A DNA stretch of 64,000 nucleotides from a virus. Position 1 is the stretch's first letter; every line of letters begins with the position of its first letter. The position numbers and the translations under genes are program-made. The notes beneath the pieces are model-generated. The model did no database searches. It had not been told where the DNA came from and was given only the letters and a program-made list of their open reading frames with translations. Below are positions 16,384 through 25,900 of the stretch, piece after piece. The stretch lies in the IMG/VR virus record IMGVR_UViG_3300020057_000001, positions 96,072 to 160,071 of that record. The stretch is one strand, 5' to 3'.

Positions 16384-17157
16384 ATGGCAGACGAGAAGAG
16401 CCCTTTTGATGAAGCGCTCGAGTTCTTTGGTCGTGTGGCTAAAGGATTAGAGATCGGTATTATCAAAGCTATGACAGCTTCTCCTTTGCTTATAAAGCAA
16501 GAATTTGCATCGCAAGCAAAGCGCAAGCTCAACACATCCAGAGACACTTACCTAGCCGCCATAGATATCGACATTAAAGGTGGCGTTATTATAGTAGAAC
16601 TTGACCCTAAAAACTGGTTGGCGCAGGCTGTAGAAGATGGTGCCAGTGCATTTGACCTTCATAAAATGCTACAGACGTCTCAAAAAGTGAGAATAAGCCG
16701 TGAAGGCTTTCGCTGGCTAACGATACCGATGGAGAAAACAAAGAGCAGTACACTCAATCCCGGAACAAGTGTAGGGCAGCAACTTGACCAAAAGATTCGA
16801 AACGCCTTGAACGGTAAACCTCGCTGGACAATCCCCTACACAAGCCAACGACCCGATGGCACAGTGACGTCAGCCGAAACTCTAATCACTAAAGACCCCG
16901 AGCTTATAGGGCTCTCAAGAATCCGTCGGTACTCTAGCCCTGAAGACCCACCGCGAGGGAAGCGCCCTATTTCAAGTCAATTTGTTTTGTTTCGTAGGAT
17001 GTCTGAAAATCCTCGCAGTAAATCGTATGGCCGGTGGCAGCATCCTGGAATTACAGAAAGAAGTCTGTTTCCTGCTGTAGAGACTTGGGCGAACACGACG
17101 TTAATTAAGATTATTGAAAAAATTATGACCAATTCGGTAGACAAGGAATTGAAATGA
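16384..17157 (+). CDS. Unknown protein of the neck/head region
   Basis: The 257-residue product begins two bases after the preceding stop. It carries a helical N-terminus, strands such as GGVIIVELDP, and a C-terminal signature RWQHPGITERSLF followed by an amphipathic helix. A W-x-H-P-G motif before a terminal helix is seen in several phage neck or tail-completion proteins, so that role is possible, but the match is weak. Its stop overlaps the next start by ATGA, indicating coupled translation. Confidence 0.6.
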   Translation: MADEKSPFDEALEFFGRVAKGLEIGIIKAMTASPLLIKQEFASQAKRKLNTSRDTYLAAIDIDIKGGVIIVELDPKNWLAQAVEDGASAFDLHKMLQTSQKVRISREGFRWLTIPMEKTKSSTLNPGTSVGQQLDQKIRNALNGKPRWTIPYTSQRPDGTVTSAETLITKDPELIGLSRIRRYSSPEDPPRGKRPISSQFVLFRRMSENPRSKSYGRWQHPGITERSLFPAVETWANTTLIKIIEKIMTNSVDKELK

Positions 17158-18089
17158 GTTTTTACGCACCACATATTTCGTTAGCCGCTGTTCTTAAGGA
17201 TAAGGTAGCTAATCTCGAAAACTACGCACCCGACCTGTTCTTAGTCTTCGAAGAATTTATTTGCATTCCCGATTCCGCCGCCCTTGTGGGCGGCTACAAG
17301 TACGTCAAGCAAATCATGGAGTCGCTCGTAGGCCCTAACAAGAAACCCATTGATGTGCAGCTCTACAACACCCCGACACCGCCCGGAAACTATGCCTTGT
17401 TTGTTGAGTTCCTTGGAAGCTCGGGCGAGGAGCAATTCTTAGGTGAGCACGCAGGCTACTCCTACACGCCTAACGTCACGAAGAAGATCTTTACTTCTTT
17501 TACACCACGCAATCTGCTTGCTTCCTGCCCAAAGACATTGATATTAAACCCTGCGGAAATTAATGAATGTGCTCTTTGGCCTCTTCAAGAAGCTGCGGTT
17601 TCAACATCAGCTGACTGCGAAGAAACATTTATTCTAAAGTCGGTTATTCTTTTAAACGGGCTTTTAAATCTTGAGTTTGACCGCGCAATCGACAAAAGTT
17701 TATTAGGCCGAAGTTGGGTTACTAGGGCTCCGTCGTTCGGCACGGTTAACGCTTACTCTGGTACCATCGACGATGTGCGCTTGCGGGTTATTCTTAGAAC
17801 CGTAGGCGAAATCGAAATACACTTACTCATGGCTATGTTGACACGTTGGCTTATTAAGCTAGCACGTACCGATTTGAGGTTTACAGCCGACAATCTTCAA
17901 GCGTCTCGGGTCACGCAAGGCGCTCCTTCGTTAGAGTCCGAAAGCCCAGATGTCTTTGTGACCGCCTTTGACTTTTCCTGCCGTTCAGGCGATACTTGGA
18001 TCTCAAACCGTACTCCAACATCTAGTCATATGGGTCTGGCTGTTGGAGCCGAGAGTACCGACGAAAGCGAGACCATCCTATATGTCTAA
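17154..18089 (+). CDS. Unknown virion-region protein, 311 residues
   Basis: The ATG overlaps the previous stop (ATGA). The product has mixed helix and strand composition, with VEIHLLMAMLTRWLIKLA-like amphipathic helix near residue 225 and polar termini, and no catalytic motif. Its position between putative neck genes suggests an assembly or structural role. I do not recognise the family. Confidence 0.6.
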   Translation: MSFYAPHISLAAVLKDKVANLENYAPDLFLVFEEFICIPDSAALVGGYKYVKQIMESLVGPNKKPIDVQLYNTPTPPGNYALFVEFLGSSGEEQFLGEHAGYSYTPNVTKKIFTSFTPRNLLASCPKTLILNPAEINECALWPLQEAAVSTSADCEETFILKSVILLNGLLNLEFDRAIDKSLLGRSWVTRAPSFGTVNAYSGTIDDVRLRVILRTVGEIEIHLLMAMLTRWLIKLARTDLRFTADNLQASRVTQGAPSLESESPDVFVTAFDFSCRSGDTWISNRTPTSSHMGLAVGAESTDESETILYV

Positions 18090-18423
18090 GAAACCGCAAT
18101 CAAAAACAAGTGCGCCAAAAAAGCCACACGTTACCGAAGAAGTTTCCGAGCTTCTACCGACCACCGACAACACTGATACAAAGACGGAAGAAATTCCTCA
18201 AGTCGTAGAAGTGCTCGCCGATACCCCCGAAAGAACAATGCACTCTGAGCACGGTGCCCTTTACGAGCTGGACGAAGCTGCGCAAACTTTGATTGCACAT
18301 TTCAACCCGAGTTGGTTACCGAGCATTCGCGCTTATGCCAAGTCTCATGGGCTTTCTCCACAGTGCCCTCTCGCTCTGTGGTCGTGGTTATTTAAATCTT
18401 GGGGTGCCGTTCTTAAAACTTAA
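18082..18423 (+). CDS. Small hypothetical protein with disordered N-terminus
   Basis: ATG 18082 lies eight bases inside the preceding gene's end, giving 113 residues. The first 60 residues are Lys/Thr/Glu/Pro rich and probably disordered. The C-terminal half (WLPSIRAYAKSHGL, then LALWSWLFKSWG) forms a compact aromatic-rich helical domain. No function can be assigned; the coupling to the upstream gene suggests they work together. Confidence 0.6.
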   Translation: MSKKPQSKTSAPKKPHVTEEVSELLPTTDNTDTKTEEIPQVVEVLADTPERTMHSEHGALYELDEAAQTLIAHFNPSWLPSIRAYAKSHGLSPQCPLALWSWLFKSWGAVLKT

Positions 18424-18441
18424 TTTTTTGAGAGGATTTTT

Positions 18442-18969
18442 GTGAAACTCGCATTTGGTTCGAAGGCCCGCAGTGGAAAAGACACCGCAGCCGAGTATCT
18501 GACCTCTCTATACGGAGGTACAAGCTTTAAGTTCGCCTCCGCCATCTACGACATCTCCCGTTATGCCTACACGCGTGCAGGTCTACCCTTTGAAAAAAAC
18601 GCTAAGCTGCTTCAGTTTTTAGGGACAGACTTTGGGAGGTCGATCGATAAAGACATTTGGGTGAAGTCTTGCCTAGCCGACATTCAGCGGTTCGAGGACG
18701 TTAATTCTGTAGAGAACATTTTTGTTACAGACTGTCGCTTCGAGAACGAAGCTGACGCATTAAAACAAAGCGGTTTTGTCCTTGTACAGATTGACCGATC
18801 TGCCGACCTTCGTGGTGATATTGGTCGCGACCCTAACCACCCCTCCGAGATTGCATTAGACCATTATACTCGGTGGGATTACACGATCGGCAACAACGGG
18901 ACGCTCGAAGAATTTCATAATAAAATTCACACCTTATATTTACAGCTTCTCGACTCTTCCCCGCAGTAA
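18442..18969 (+). CDS. Deoxynucleoside monophosphate kinase
   Basis: This 175-residue protein starts at GTG after GAGAGG. It has a P-loop GSKARSGKDTAAEYL at residues 6-20, a FLGTDFGRSIDKDIWVK segment and VTDCRFENEADALKQSG, the pattern of phage dNMP kinases such as T4 gp1 and related P-loop kinases. It would phosphorylate deoxynucleoside monophosphates to diphosphates. It directly precedes the ribonucleotide reductase gene, with 24 bases between, so the two form a nucleotide-supply unit inside the virion gene block. Confidence 0.85.
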   Translation: MKLAFGSKARSGKDTAAEYLTSLYGGTSFKFASAIYDISRYAYTRAGLPFEKNAKLLQFLGTDFGRSIDKDIWVKSCLADIQRFEDVNSVENIFVTDCRFENEADALKQSGFVLVQIDRSADLRGDIGRDPNHPSEIALDHYTRWDYTIGNNGTLEEFHNKIHTLYLQLLDSSPQ

Positions 18970-18993
18970 AATGGAATTTCCACTTCTCTAAAC

Positions 18994-20859
18994 ATGTCCA
19001 CCGAGGTTGTCGCTGTGTCCTTTCCAAATCTTCTTGCCGAGATTGCTTTTTACCGTACTTACTCCGCAGTCAAGCCTAATGGCTATAAAGAATCCTGGGA
19101 CGATGTCGTCCTTAGATATCAGAATTGCCTGATCAAACGCTATTCACACCTAGAGCAAGATATTAAGGACGCTTGCGAATTTGTTAAACTGTCCAAGATT
19201 CTTCCCTCGATGCGAATGCTCCAGTTTGCCGGAACTGGGATTGAGCGAGAAAATGCTAGGGCTTTTAACTGCTCAGCTACCAACATTACTAGTTTTCGTA
19301 CTATTGCTGAGAACATGTACGTTCTACTCTGCGGCGCGGGTAATGGATTTAGCGTCCAACAAGAACACATTTCGCACTTACCCGTTATTTCTGAAGGCTA
19401 CGCCCAAACTTTTGTTATCACGGACGACAAAGCAGGCTGGTGTGACTCTGTTATTGCTCTTCTTGAGAACCCTCAAGTCACGTTCAATTACGACCTCGTG
19501 CGCCCCTCAGGAGCACGAATTAGCACTGGAGGTACCGCAAGCGGTCCTGAGCCCTTGCGCACTGCGCATGAGGCGGTACGAGCGATTCTTCAAAACGCCA
19601 CAAACCGGCAGCTCTTTGATATAGAAGTAGCAGACGTAGAGTGCTTGTTCAGCGACGCTGTAATCGTCGGTGGCGTGCGCCGTAGCGCCCGCATCTGTAT
19701 TTTCGATAACGAATCTAAAGCAATGTGCGAATATAAATCCGGTACTTGGTGGCAAAACCACCCTTACAGGGCGCGCACTAACATTTCGGCAATGCTAAAA
19801 CGAGACGAAGTAACCCAAGACCAGTTCAACGAAGTCCTCGACGCTTGCTTTAATAGTATGTCTGGTGAACCCGGAGTTTTTTGGTCAAACAACAAATCAA
19901 TGATCACCAATCCGTGTGTCGAGATTGCGTTAAACAACAAACAGTTTTGCAATCTTACGACCGTCAACATAGCTTCCTGCAAAGATTCTTCAGACTTTTA
20001 CGAGCGGGCTCTGAAGGCCACTTTCTTGGGGACCCTCCAAGCAGGATTTACCGATTTTGCGTACCTTTCCCCCGAATGGAAAGAAATTACAGACGCTGAG
20101 GCTCTCTTAGGCGTCAGTATGACAGGTATCTGTGACAACTGGCCGCTTATCGTAAGTTTAGCAGAATCAGGGTTTATGAGTAAGACTGTAGCAGCTATGC
20201 GGGTAACTAACGCACGTGTAGCCGCACTAATCGGTATCCGACCCGCAGCACGTATCACGTGTGTTAAACCCGAAGGTACCACCTCGTCGGTCTTAGGTAC
20301 TTCAAGTGGAGCCAACGCAACATTTAGCCCCTATTTCATTCGAACTGTAAGAGTTGATAAAGCCAACCCCGTAGGTGCGCATTTAGCTCGTGTCCTTAGT
20401 GGGACCCCCTTTATCGAAGAAGACGTTACAAAATCCTCGATGTGGGTTGTAAGCGTCCCGATGAAAAGTCCCGCCGTCATTACTGAACAGAATCAAAAAG
20501 CCTTAGACGCTCTTGAACGCGTCAAGCTGCTTCACACCTTTTGGATACGCCCAGGTCATGTCTACGGGGACAATACGCATAACGTGTCTTGTACAATTAA
20601 CTACAGGGACCACGAAAAAGAAGAGGTTAAAGCGTGGATGTGGGAGAACCGTGAGTCTTACGCAGGGATCGCACTCTTTCCTCTGTATGATTCAACGTAC
20701 GCCCAAGCGCCGTATCAGTTGAGTACAGAAGACAAGTACAACGAGCTTATCAAGTGCTTGCCTCCGATAGACCTCGCCTCGGTGTTCTACGGACTAGACG
20801 CCGAAGACACTCGCAAAGAGATTCTGGCTTGCGCCGGTGGAAGTTGCGAAATCACCTAA
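18994..20859 (+). CDS. nrdJ: Class II (adenosylcobalamin) ribonucleotide reductase, monomeric type
   Basis: This 621-residue protein has the ribonucleotide reductase finger-loop NPCVEIA with radical Cys308 and Glu310, redox Cys93 (ARAFNCSAT) and Cys319 (QFCNLTTVN), a PEGTTSS loop near residue 428, and a C-terminal CAGGSC redox pair. No NrdB-type radical subunit, and no glycyl radical tail, is seen, and the motif layout fits the B12-dependent monomeric class, which reduces ribonucleotides using cobalamin supplied by the host. It is shorter than the Lactobacillus enzyme (about 740 residues). It would supply deoxynucleotides together with the kinase just upstream. Confidence 0.9.
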   Translation: MSTEVVAVSFPNLLAEIAFYRTYSAVKPNGYKESWDDVVLRYQNCLIKRYSHLEQDIKDACEFVKLSKILPSMRMLQFAGTGIERENARAFNCSATNITSFRTIAENMYVLLCGAGNGFSVQQEHISHLPVISEGYAQTFVITDDKAGWCDSVIALLENPQVTFNYDLVRPSGARISTGGTASGPEPLRTAHEAVRAILQNATNRQLFDIEVADVECLFSDAVIVGGVRRSARICIFDNESKAMCEYKSGTWWQNHPYRARTNISAMLKRDEVTQDQFNEVLDACFNSMSGEPGVFWSNNKSMITNPCVEIALNNKQFCNLTTVNIASCKDSSDFYERALKATFLGTLQAGFTDFAYLSPEWKEITDAEALLGVSMTGICDNWPLIVSLAESGFMSKTVAAMRVTNARVAALIGIRPAARITCVKPEGTTSSVLGTSSGANATFSPYFIRTVRVDKANPVGAHLARVLSGTPFIEEDVTKSSMWVVSVPMKSPAVITEQNQKALDALERVKLLHTFWIRPGHVYGDNTHNVSCTINYRDHEKEEVKAWMWENRESYAGIALFPLYDSTYAQAPYQLSTEDKYNELIKCLPPIDLASVFYGLDAEDTRKEILACAGGSCEIT

Positions 20860-20862
20860 CCA

Positions 20863-20890
20863 TTGCTTTTAACTCCAGAACGTGTAAAAT
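20863..20890 (+). promoter_or_regulatory. Promoter-like sequence before the 165-residue gene
   Basis: TTGCTT at 20863 and TAAAAT at 20885 are spaced by 16 bases, 60 bases before a start codon with a strong GGAG site. The core ACGTGTAAAAT is shared with the sequence before the major capsid gene. Confidence 0.5.
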
Positions 20891-20953
20891 GGCTATAGAG
20901 TTATCTAGAGTGATAATTTTAAAAACCGTAACATGTTAATATTGGAGACTTAA

Positions 20954-21451
20954 ATGTCAGGACAAATCGCATCATTGAGGTTGCTCGAACAACTAGTTGA
21001 GACTCAGCTCAAAAATTTCGGATTCAAGGCTCCTGTAGTCCTTGAAGCTAAACTCGTTGACGGAAAACCGTCACTATACGTCAACTACTCCGACGCCACC
21101 CTCAGCGCTACTGACGCAGCTGTTCAGATTCGTCTAGTATTCGCTAACGCAGCTTTTGCTGACATTGCTCAACAGAGCATCAATGGTTCGGCTATTGTCG
21201 CTGGACCGGTTTCAGCTCTAGTTGTTGCTTTTGCCGCTGCTTCAGACGGTTCAACTCCACAGTTGGGCAAGCTAGTAATTCAAACAGTTCAAGCGCTTAA
21301 CCGCAATAACATTCCGACAAGCCTCTGCCTTGCCGATCCCGCTGGCCCAGTACCTGCACTTAAAGGTCTCAACGGCGCTACTGCCGACGCAAACATTCCT
21401 GCGGCTTTGGGTATTTTCCAAGAAGCTCCTCTTTCTTCAACCGGTGGATAA
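20954..21451 (+). CDS. Probable abundant structural protein, 165 residues
   Basis: The product is rich in Ala, Val, Leu and Ser, with alternating strands and helices and no catalytic motif. It has its own promoter-like sequence and TTGGAG seven bases before the ATG. Its codon choice, with many T- and A-ending Ala and Gly codons, resembles the major capsid gene more than its upstream neighbours, suggesting high expression. A decoration or head protein is possible. I do not recognise the family. Confidence 0.6.
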   Translation: MSGQIASLRLLEQLVETQLKNFGFKAPVVLEAKLVDGKPSLYVNYSDATLSATDAAVQIRLVFANAAFADIAQQSINGSAIVAGPVSALVVAFAAASDGSTPQLGKLVIQTVQALNRNNIPTSLCLADPAGPVPALKGLNGATADANIPAALGIFQEAPLSSTGG

Positions 21452-21475
21452 CCCTAAAAGAAAGGAGCACACCAC

Positions 21476-22324
21476 ATGTCTAGATATACTACACACGCTA
21501 AGGCTATGGCTGACGCGCTGACTCCCGAACAGGTTGTCGCCCAGCTTAACACCTTGGCTACACAACTAGAAACGCTACAGAAATCAACCCCGATGTACAA
21601 AGCCGACGAAGACCAAGCACCTCTGGACGGCGAAATGCCTCCGATGGAAGGCGAGCAACCCCCTATGGAAGGCGAGCAACCCCCTATGGACCCAATGGCT
21701 CCCGAAGGCGAGATGCCTCCTATGGACCCAATGGCTCCTGAAGGCGACCCCGCTTTAGACGCAGATCCAGACGCAGCTCCTGCTGAAGGCGCTGAACAAG
21801 AAGTAGAGCAAGCAATTGAAGGCGGCGACGAAGCTGAACTTCGAGAAGTGTTCGGCGACATGGAAGGCGAAGAACTCAGCCAACTGGTTGAATTTCTTGT
21901 TAAACTCCAAGAAGAAAAGTCGGCGCAGGTTGACAAATCGTCGGCTGGTATGGACCCACTTGCTATGAGCGAGTGCTTTACGGATATGAAAAAGAGCCAA
22001 AACGCCTTGCAAGCTCAAGTGGCAGCTCTTACAAAGAGCATCACTACTTTGACTGCACAAGTCAAAAAGCCCGCTCCCCGCCCCGCAAGCCGCCCTGCCA
22101 TGATGAACAGCGAATCACTCTCTAAGAGCGACCGCTTTCCTGAGATGCTGAAAAAGAGCGAAGTTGTTGAATTTCTTGGCACTCAGATTCGCCGAGCTGG
22201 TAAGCCAGACGCCGACCTTTTGAGCCTTTGGCAAGACGCTTCCGCTACTGGGGAAGACCCATCAGCTCTTCGTAGTCTCTACAGCCGTGCCGAACGCATT
22301 GGCGTAAAGATTCCCCACAAGTAA
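21476..22324 (+). CDS. Scaffold-like acidic protein with PPM-rich repeats
   Basis: The 282-residue protein has an N-terminal helix, then a Pro/Met/Glu repeat region at about 50-95 (units of EGEQPPM and DPMAPEGE), an acidic helical section, a coiled coil around SQNALQAQVAALTKSITTLTAQ, a proline/arginine linker, and a C-terminal helical domain ending in PHK. Acidic, helical, repeat-bearing proteins upstream of a capsid gene are typical of scaffolds, which line the procapsid interior. The 15 kb of repeat-protein genes between it and the capsid gene is unusual. Start follows AAAGGAG. Role inferred. Confidence 0.6.
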   Translation: MSRYTTHAKAMADALTPEQVVAQLNTLATQLETLQKSTPMYKADEDQAPLDGEMPPMEGEQPPMEGEQPPMDPMAPEGEMPPMDPMAPEGDPALDADPDAAPAEGAEQEVEQAIEGGDEAELREVFGDMEGEELSQLVEFLVKLQEEKSAQVDKSSAGMDPLAMSECFTDMKKSQNALQAQVAALTKSITTLTAQVKKPAPRPASRPAMMNSESLSKSDRFPEMLKKSEVVEFLGTQIRRAGKPDADLLSLWQDASATGEDPSALRSLYSRAERIGVKIPHK

Positions 22325-22348
22325 TCGCGCAGCCCAATCGCTTAAAAT

Positions 22349-22384
22349 AGCCTTAGAGCCCTAGTTCTCTAAGGCTTTTTCTTT
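22349..22384 (+). terminator. Rho-independent terminator
   Basis: AGCCTTAGAG (22349-22358) pairs perfectly with CTCTAAGGCT (22367-22376) over 10 bp, followed by TTTTTCTTTT. Confidence 0.9.
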
Positions 22385-22394
22385 TGGAGATCAT

Positions 22395-22583
22395 ATGAAA
22401 CGAATCTGGACTTGTAGGCGAACGTTCCTCGCCGTCTTGGGAATAGCCTGCCTTACTTTTTTAGGTTACAGGATGGGTAGCACCGACGTGGCTCTAAGCA
22501 TAGCTGGAATAGTAGCGTCAATTGCGGGTTCAAACGCTTTTGAGGCGGGTAAAAAGCAACTACCAAAGGCGGATGCTTCATGA
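22395..22583 (+). CDS. Small membrane protein with two hydrophobic segments
   Basis: This 62-residue protein starts after TTTTGGAG. It has a positively charged N-terminus (MKRIWTCRR), a first hydrophobic stretch at about 10-26, a glycine-rich turn, and a second at about 32-46, then a polar lysine-containing tail. Size and topology would fit a holin-like or other inner-membrane protein, but no lysis enzyme is adjacent. It overlaps the next start by ATGA. Confidence 0.6.
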   Translation: MKRIWTCRRTFLAVLGIACLTFLGYRMGSTDVALSIAGIVASIAGSNAFEAGKKQLPKADAS

Positions 22584-22738
22584 ACCCACGTGACACCTCC
22601 TCTGTTTCTTTCACAAGCCAAGACCAATTGGCAGCCCTCTGTCGAAAAGCACAAAAGGGTGCTACGATAGGGAAATACATTGTGAGCGGGGTGGTGCTCT
22701 TAGCCCTTCTCGCTCTTCTGCTTCAAATCAACAACTAA
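22580..22738 (+). CDS. Very small C-terminally anchored membrane protein
   Basis: ATG 22580 overlaps the preceding stop (ATGA) and gives 52 residues. The first 30 are polar (TSSVSFTSQDQLAALCRKAQ); residues 33-49 are hydrophobic (YIVSGVVLLALLALLLQ) and end in QINN. Coupling to the upstream two-segment protein suggests a membrane pair, perhaps for lysis or host envelope effects. Function unknown. Confidence 0.6.
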   Translation: MNPRDTSSVSFTSQDQLAALCRKAQKGATIGKYIVSGVVLLALLALLLQINN

Positions 22739-22750
22739 AAGGATTTCACA

Positions 22751-22903
22751 ATGCTCGGCAAAAAGATCAAAGACAAAATGAATACATGTTGGGGTGGCTC
22801 TATGGAAAAAGCGGATGGCTGCGAGAAAGCGCCCAAGCTGGAAAAGTCCAAAGAAGAAAAAGCCCTCTTGCTAAAGTCTGTCGTTAAAAAATTAAAACTC
22901 TAA
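22751..22903 (+). CDS. 50-residue basic protein with KLK tail
   Basis: The ATG follows AAAGGA by seven bases. The product is Lys/Glu rich and ends in LLLKSVVKKLKL. This terminal motif recurs inside the giant proteins downstream as LKSVVQKLKRK and LSSLVRKLKNK, so this small gene may encode the tag alone or be a remnant of a family member. It ends 10 bases before the next preferred start. Confidence 0.6.
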   Translation: MLGKKIKDKMNTCWGGSMEKADGCEKAPKLEKSKEEKALLLKSVVKKLKL

Positions 22904-22913
22904 GGTGACCGTT

Positions 22914-25900
22914 GTGCAACCCACTCGCTTGTCTTCGCTGGTCCGTAAATTAAAAAATAAAGTGGTAGCGCGCAGGGAAAATACTTTACATCCTGACGTT
23001 CATGCACAACTCTGGTCGGAACCAGAGGCCGAAACGATGCAAAAGTCAGACAAGCTCCCACACTACCAAAAGTTTATGGGCACTCACCCTAAAGCTCAAG
23101 AAACAGCAAGCTGGGTGGATGATAATATAAGCCACCGAGGGTTGGCTGAATTTGGCATGAGGCAAGCCAAGACAAGACCAGAAGGGTTAGGCAACGAAGA
23201 AAAGTCTCAACTAAAGCACTTTAACGATTCCCTACACATGCCGGAAGTGAAAAAGGGCGCAGGAGAGTTGACGAAAGATCACACTTGGGAAAGTGGGATT
23301 GAAAAGTTAAACGCACATGAAGCGGCGTACACTGAAAAACATAAAAAAATAGCACCCTCGCTTGTGCCTTCGGAAGGCGAAAAACTCCTTGACTTAGGCG
23401 AAGGCGTCGGCCTTTATAATCTACCTCTTGATGGTGCGCGCAAGAACAAACATGAAGCAGTGGGCATGGGTCACTGCGCTACTGCACTTGAGGGTGGTGA
23501 TCTTTGGTCGATCCGCAAAGACCATGGCAACGGGATGGTGGAACCTATGGTTACCCTTTCTCACGCGGATGGGTACGTAGGTGAAGTGAAGGGAAAACAC
23601 AACTGGAAGCCTTCAGAAAAACACCACTCAGCTATTTTGAAAGTTTTGGCAAGTGACTTAGTAAAGGGTTTTGTTGGTGGCGGTTATGCGCCAGAAAGCA
23701 ATTTTAGCTTAAATGACGTAAAACCTGAATGGAAACAGAAGCTCACATCCGTTAAGCCTACGCTCATGCAAAAACCTTACATAGAAACGTTACCGCTACC
23801 ATTTGCGGACGGGTATAACCACGAGCCCGACGTCCCGACAATTGCAAAAATCAAAGACCCTGCAAAAATGCTTCGCCTCGCCCAAGCAAGCGAGCCCAAA
23901 TCCGCTGTTCACAATTACTCAGCCAAAAACCCCAACATTTCTCCCGAAGTTGCACAGCACTTAGCGCAAACAAACAACCCAGGCTCTAGGGTTCACGAAA
24001 ACTTAGCCAAAAACCCCAACCTCTCTCCAGAAGTTGCACATCATTTAGTCCAAACAAACAAGCCCAGATCCGGCGTTCACGTTCTCTTAGCCGAAAACCC
24101 CAACCTTTCTCCAGAAGCTGTGAAGCACTTAGCCCAAACAAACGAGCCCGATTCGCCCGTTCACGGAATCTTAGCCGAAAACCCCAACCTTTCTCCCGAA
24201 CTTGCGCAGCACTTAGCCCAAACAAACGAGCCCGATTACCCCATTCACAACAGCTTAGCCAAAAACCCCAACCTCTCTCCAGAAGTTGCACATCATTTAG
24301 CCCAAACAAACAAGCCCGATTCCGACGTTCACAAATACTTAGCCAAAAACCCCAACCTCCCACCAGAAGTTGCACAACATTTAGCCCAAACAAACAAGCC
24401 AGGGGCCTTCGTTCACGTACTCTTAGCCAAAAACCCCAACCTCTCTCCAGAACTCGCACATCATTTAGCCCAAACAGACAAGCCAGGGGCCTTCGTTCAC
24501 AACAGCTTAGCTCAAAACCCCAACCTCTCTCCAGAACTCGCACATCATTTAGCCCAAACAAACAAGCCCGATTCCTCCGTTCACCTTGCCTTAGCCAAAA
24601 ACCCCAACCTTTCTCCCGAACTTGCACATCATTTAGCCCAAGCAAGCGGACCCGCATCCGGCGTTCACCTTGCCTTAGCCAAAAACCCCAACCTTTCTCC
24701 AGAACTCGCACATCATTTAGCCCAAGCAAACGAGCCCGTATCCTCCGTTCACCTTCTCTTAGCCAAAAACCCCAACCTTTCTCCAGAAGCTGCGCAGCAT
24801 TTAGCCCAAACAAACAAGCCCGATTCCTCCATTCACGCATACTTAGCTGAAAACCCCAACCTTTCTCCAGAAGCTGCGCAGCATTTAGCCCAAACAAACA
24901 AGCCCGATTCCGACGTTCACAACAGCTTAGCCCAAAACCCCAAATACGCACATCTTGCGTTATCCGCACCACGCCCTCAACAAGCTACGCACATCCAAAA
25001 ACTTATCGGCATTCTCAACGACGAAAACGCTGATAGAGGTCTTCAACGTCAAGCCGCACAAGAAATTAAAACAAGAAGAGAAGAAGAACTGCAACACCGA
25101 CTGTCTGACAAAGGCGATATGCAAGACCTCTTAAATTTAGCGGAATCTTCAGACGACGACGTGTCTGAAAAAGCCACTAAAGAAATTCAGAGAAGAAACC
25201 TACAAAAATCAATGCGTAAGTCCGAGAGCAAGGCCAAAACAAGTGTAGTAGCTAAGTTAAAAGCCAAAATAACTACAAAACCAAAAGACGCTCCGGTTCC
25301 TCCCCACGAGGTCATTGATTCAGGCATTTTGACGCCTTTCCATCAAACGTTAATTATGCACGGATCAAAAGTCTCATTAAAAGAAGCACGCGTCGGGCAT
25401 TCAGAAGTAAACCCTAGCAGTAATAAGGAGCGGGCGGTGAATAAGGATCTTAAAAAGGGCGATATCGTTGGTGGAAACCCTGAAGCAAAAGAAAAACTAG
25501 CACTCACGAACGAAAACAGGGTGTCTTCGAGCCCCGCCGCGATTGGTGCATATAAAAAACCATTTCAATTTACACAGCGCGACGGGGCTAGTGGACGGCG
25601 CGTTAACGTACAAACCAGCAGTGGTAAAAATATCATGTCACATTTTGACCATGCGGCGCATCAAGACTTCAGCTCTGCGGATCACAAAGAAGCCGCCGTT
25701 GCCCACCAGAGACACCTTATTGAGTTAAAGGAGGGTCGACCGCACCCAGACCTTCTAAAGTTTCATCAAGACCAGTACAAAAACCATTGGCAGCAACACC
25801 AAGATCTAAAGAACCGGAGTAACACGATGTTAGGTAAGTCCTTAAAGGCAAAGTTTCTCAAAAAGGCTTCTCTTGACAAATCACAGACTTTAAGCCATTC

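Noticed and set aside
23986-24972. Long leftward frame opposite the repeat array of gene A
   Set aside because: It is the mirror of the in-frame 84-bp repeats; periodic GC-rich codons keep the opposite strand open. The forward frame has the start, ribosome site and paralogues.
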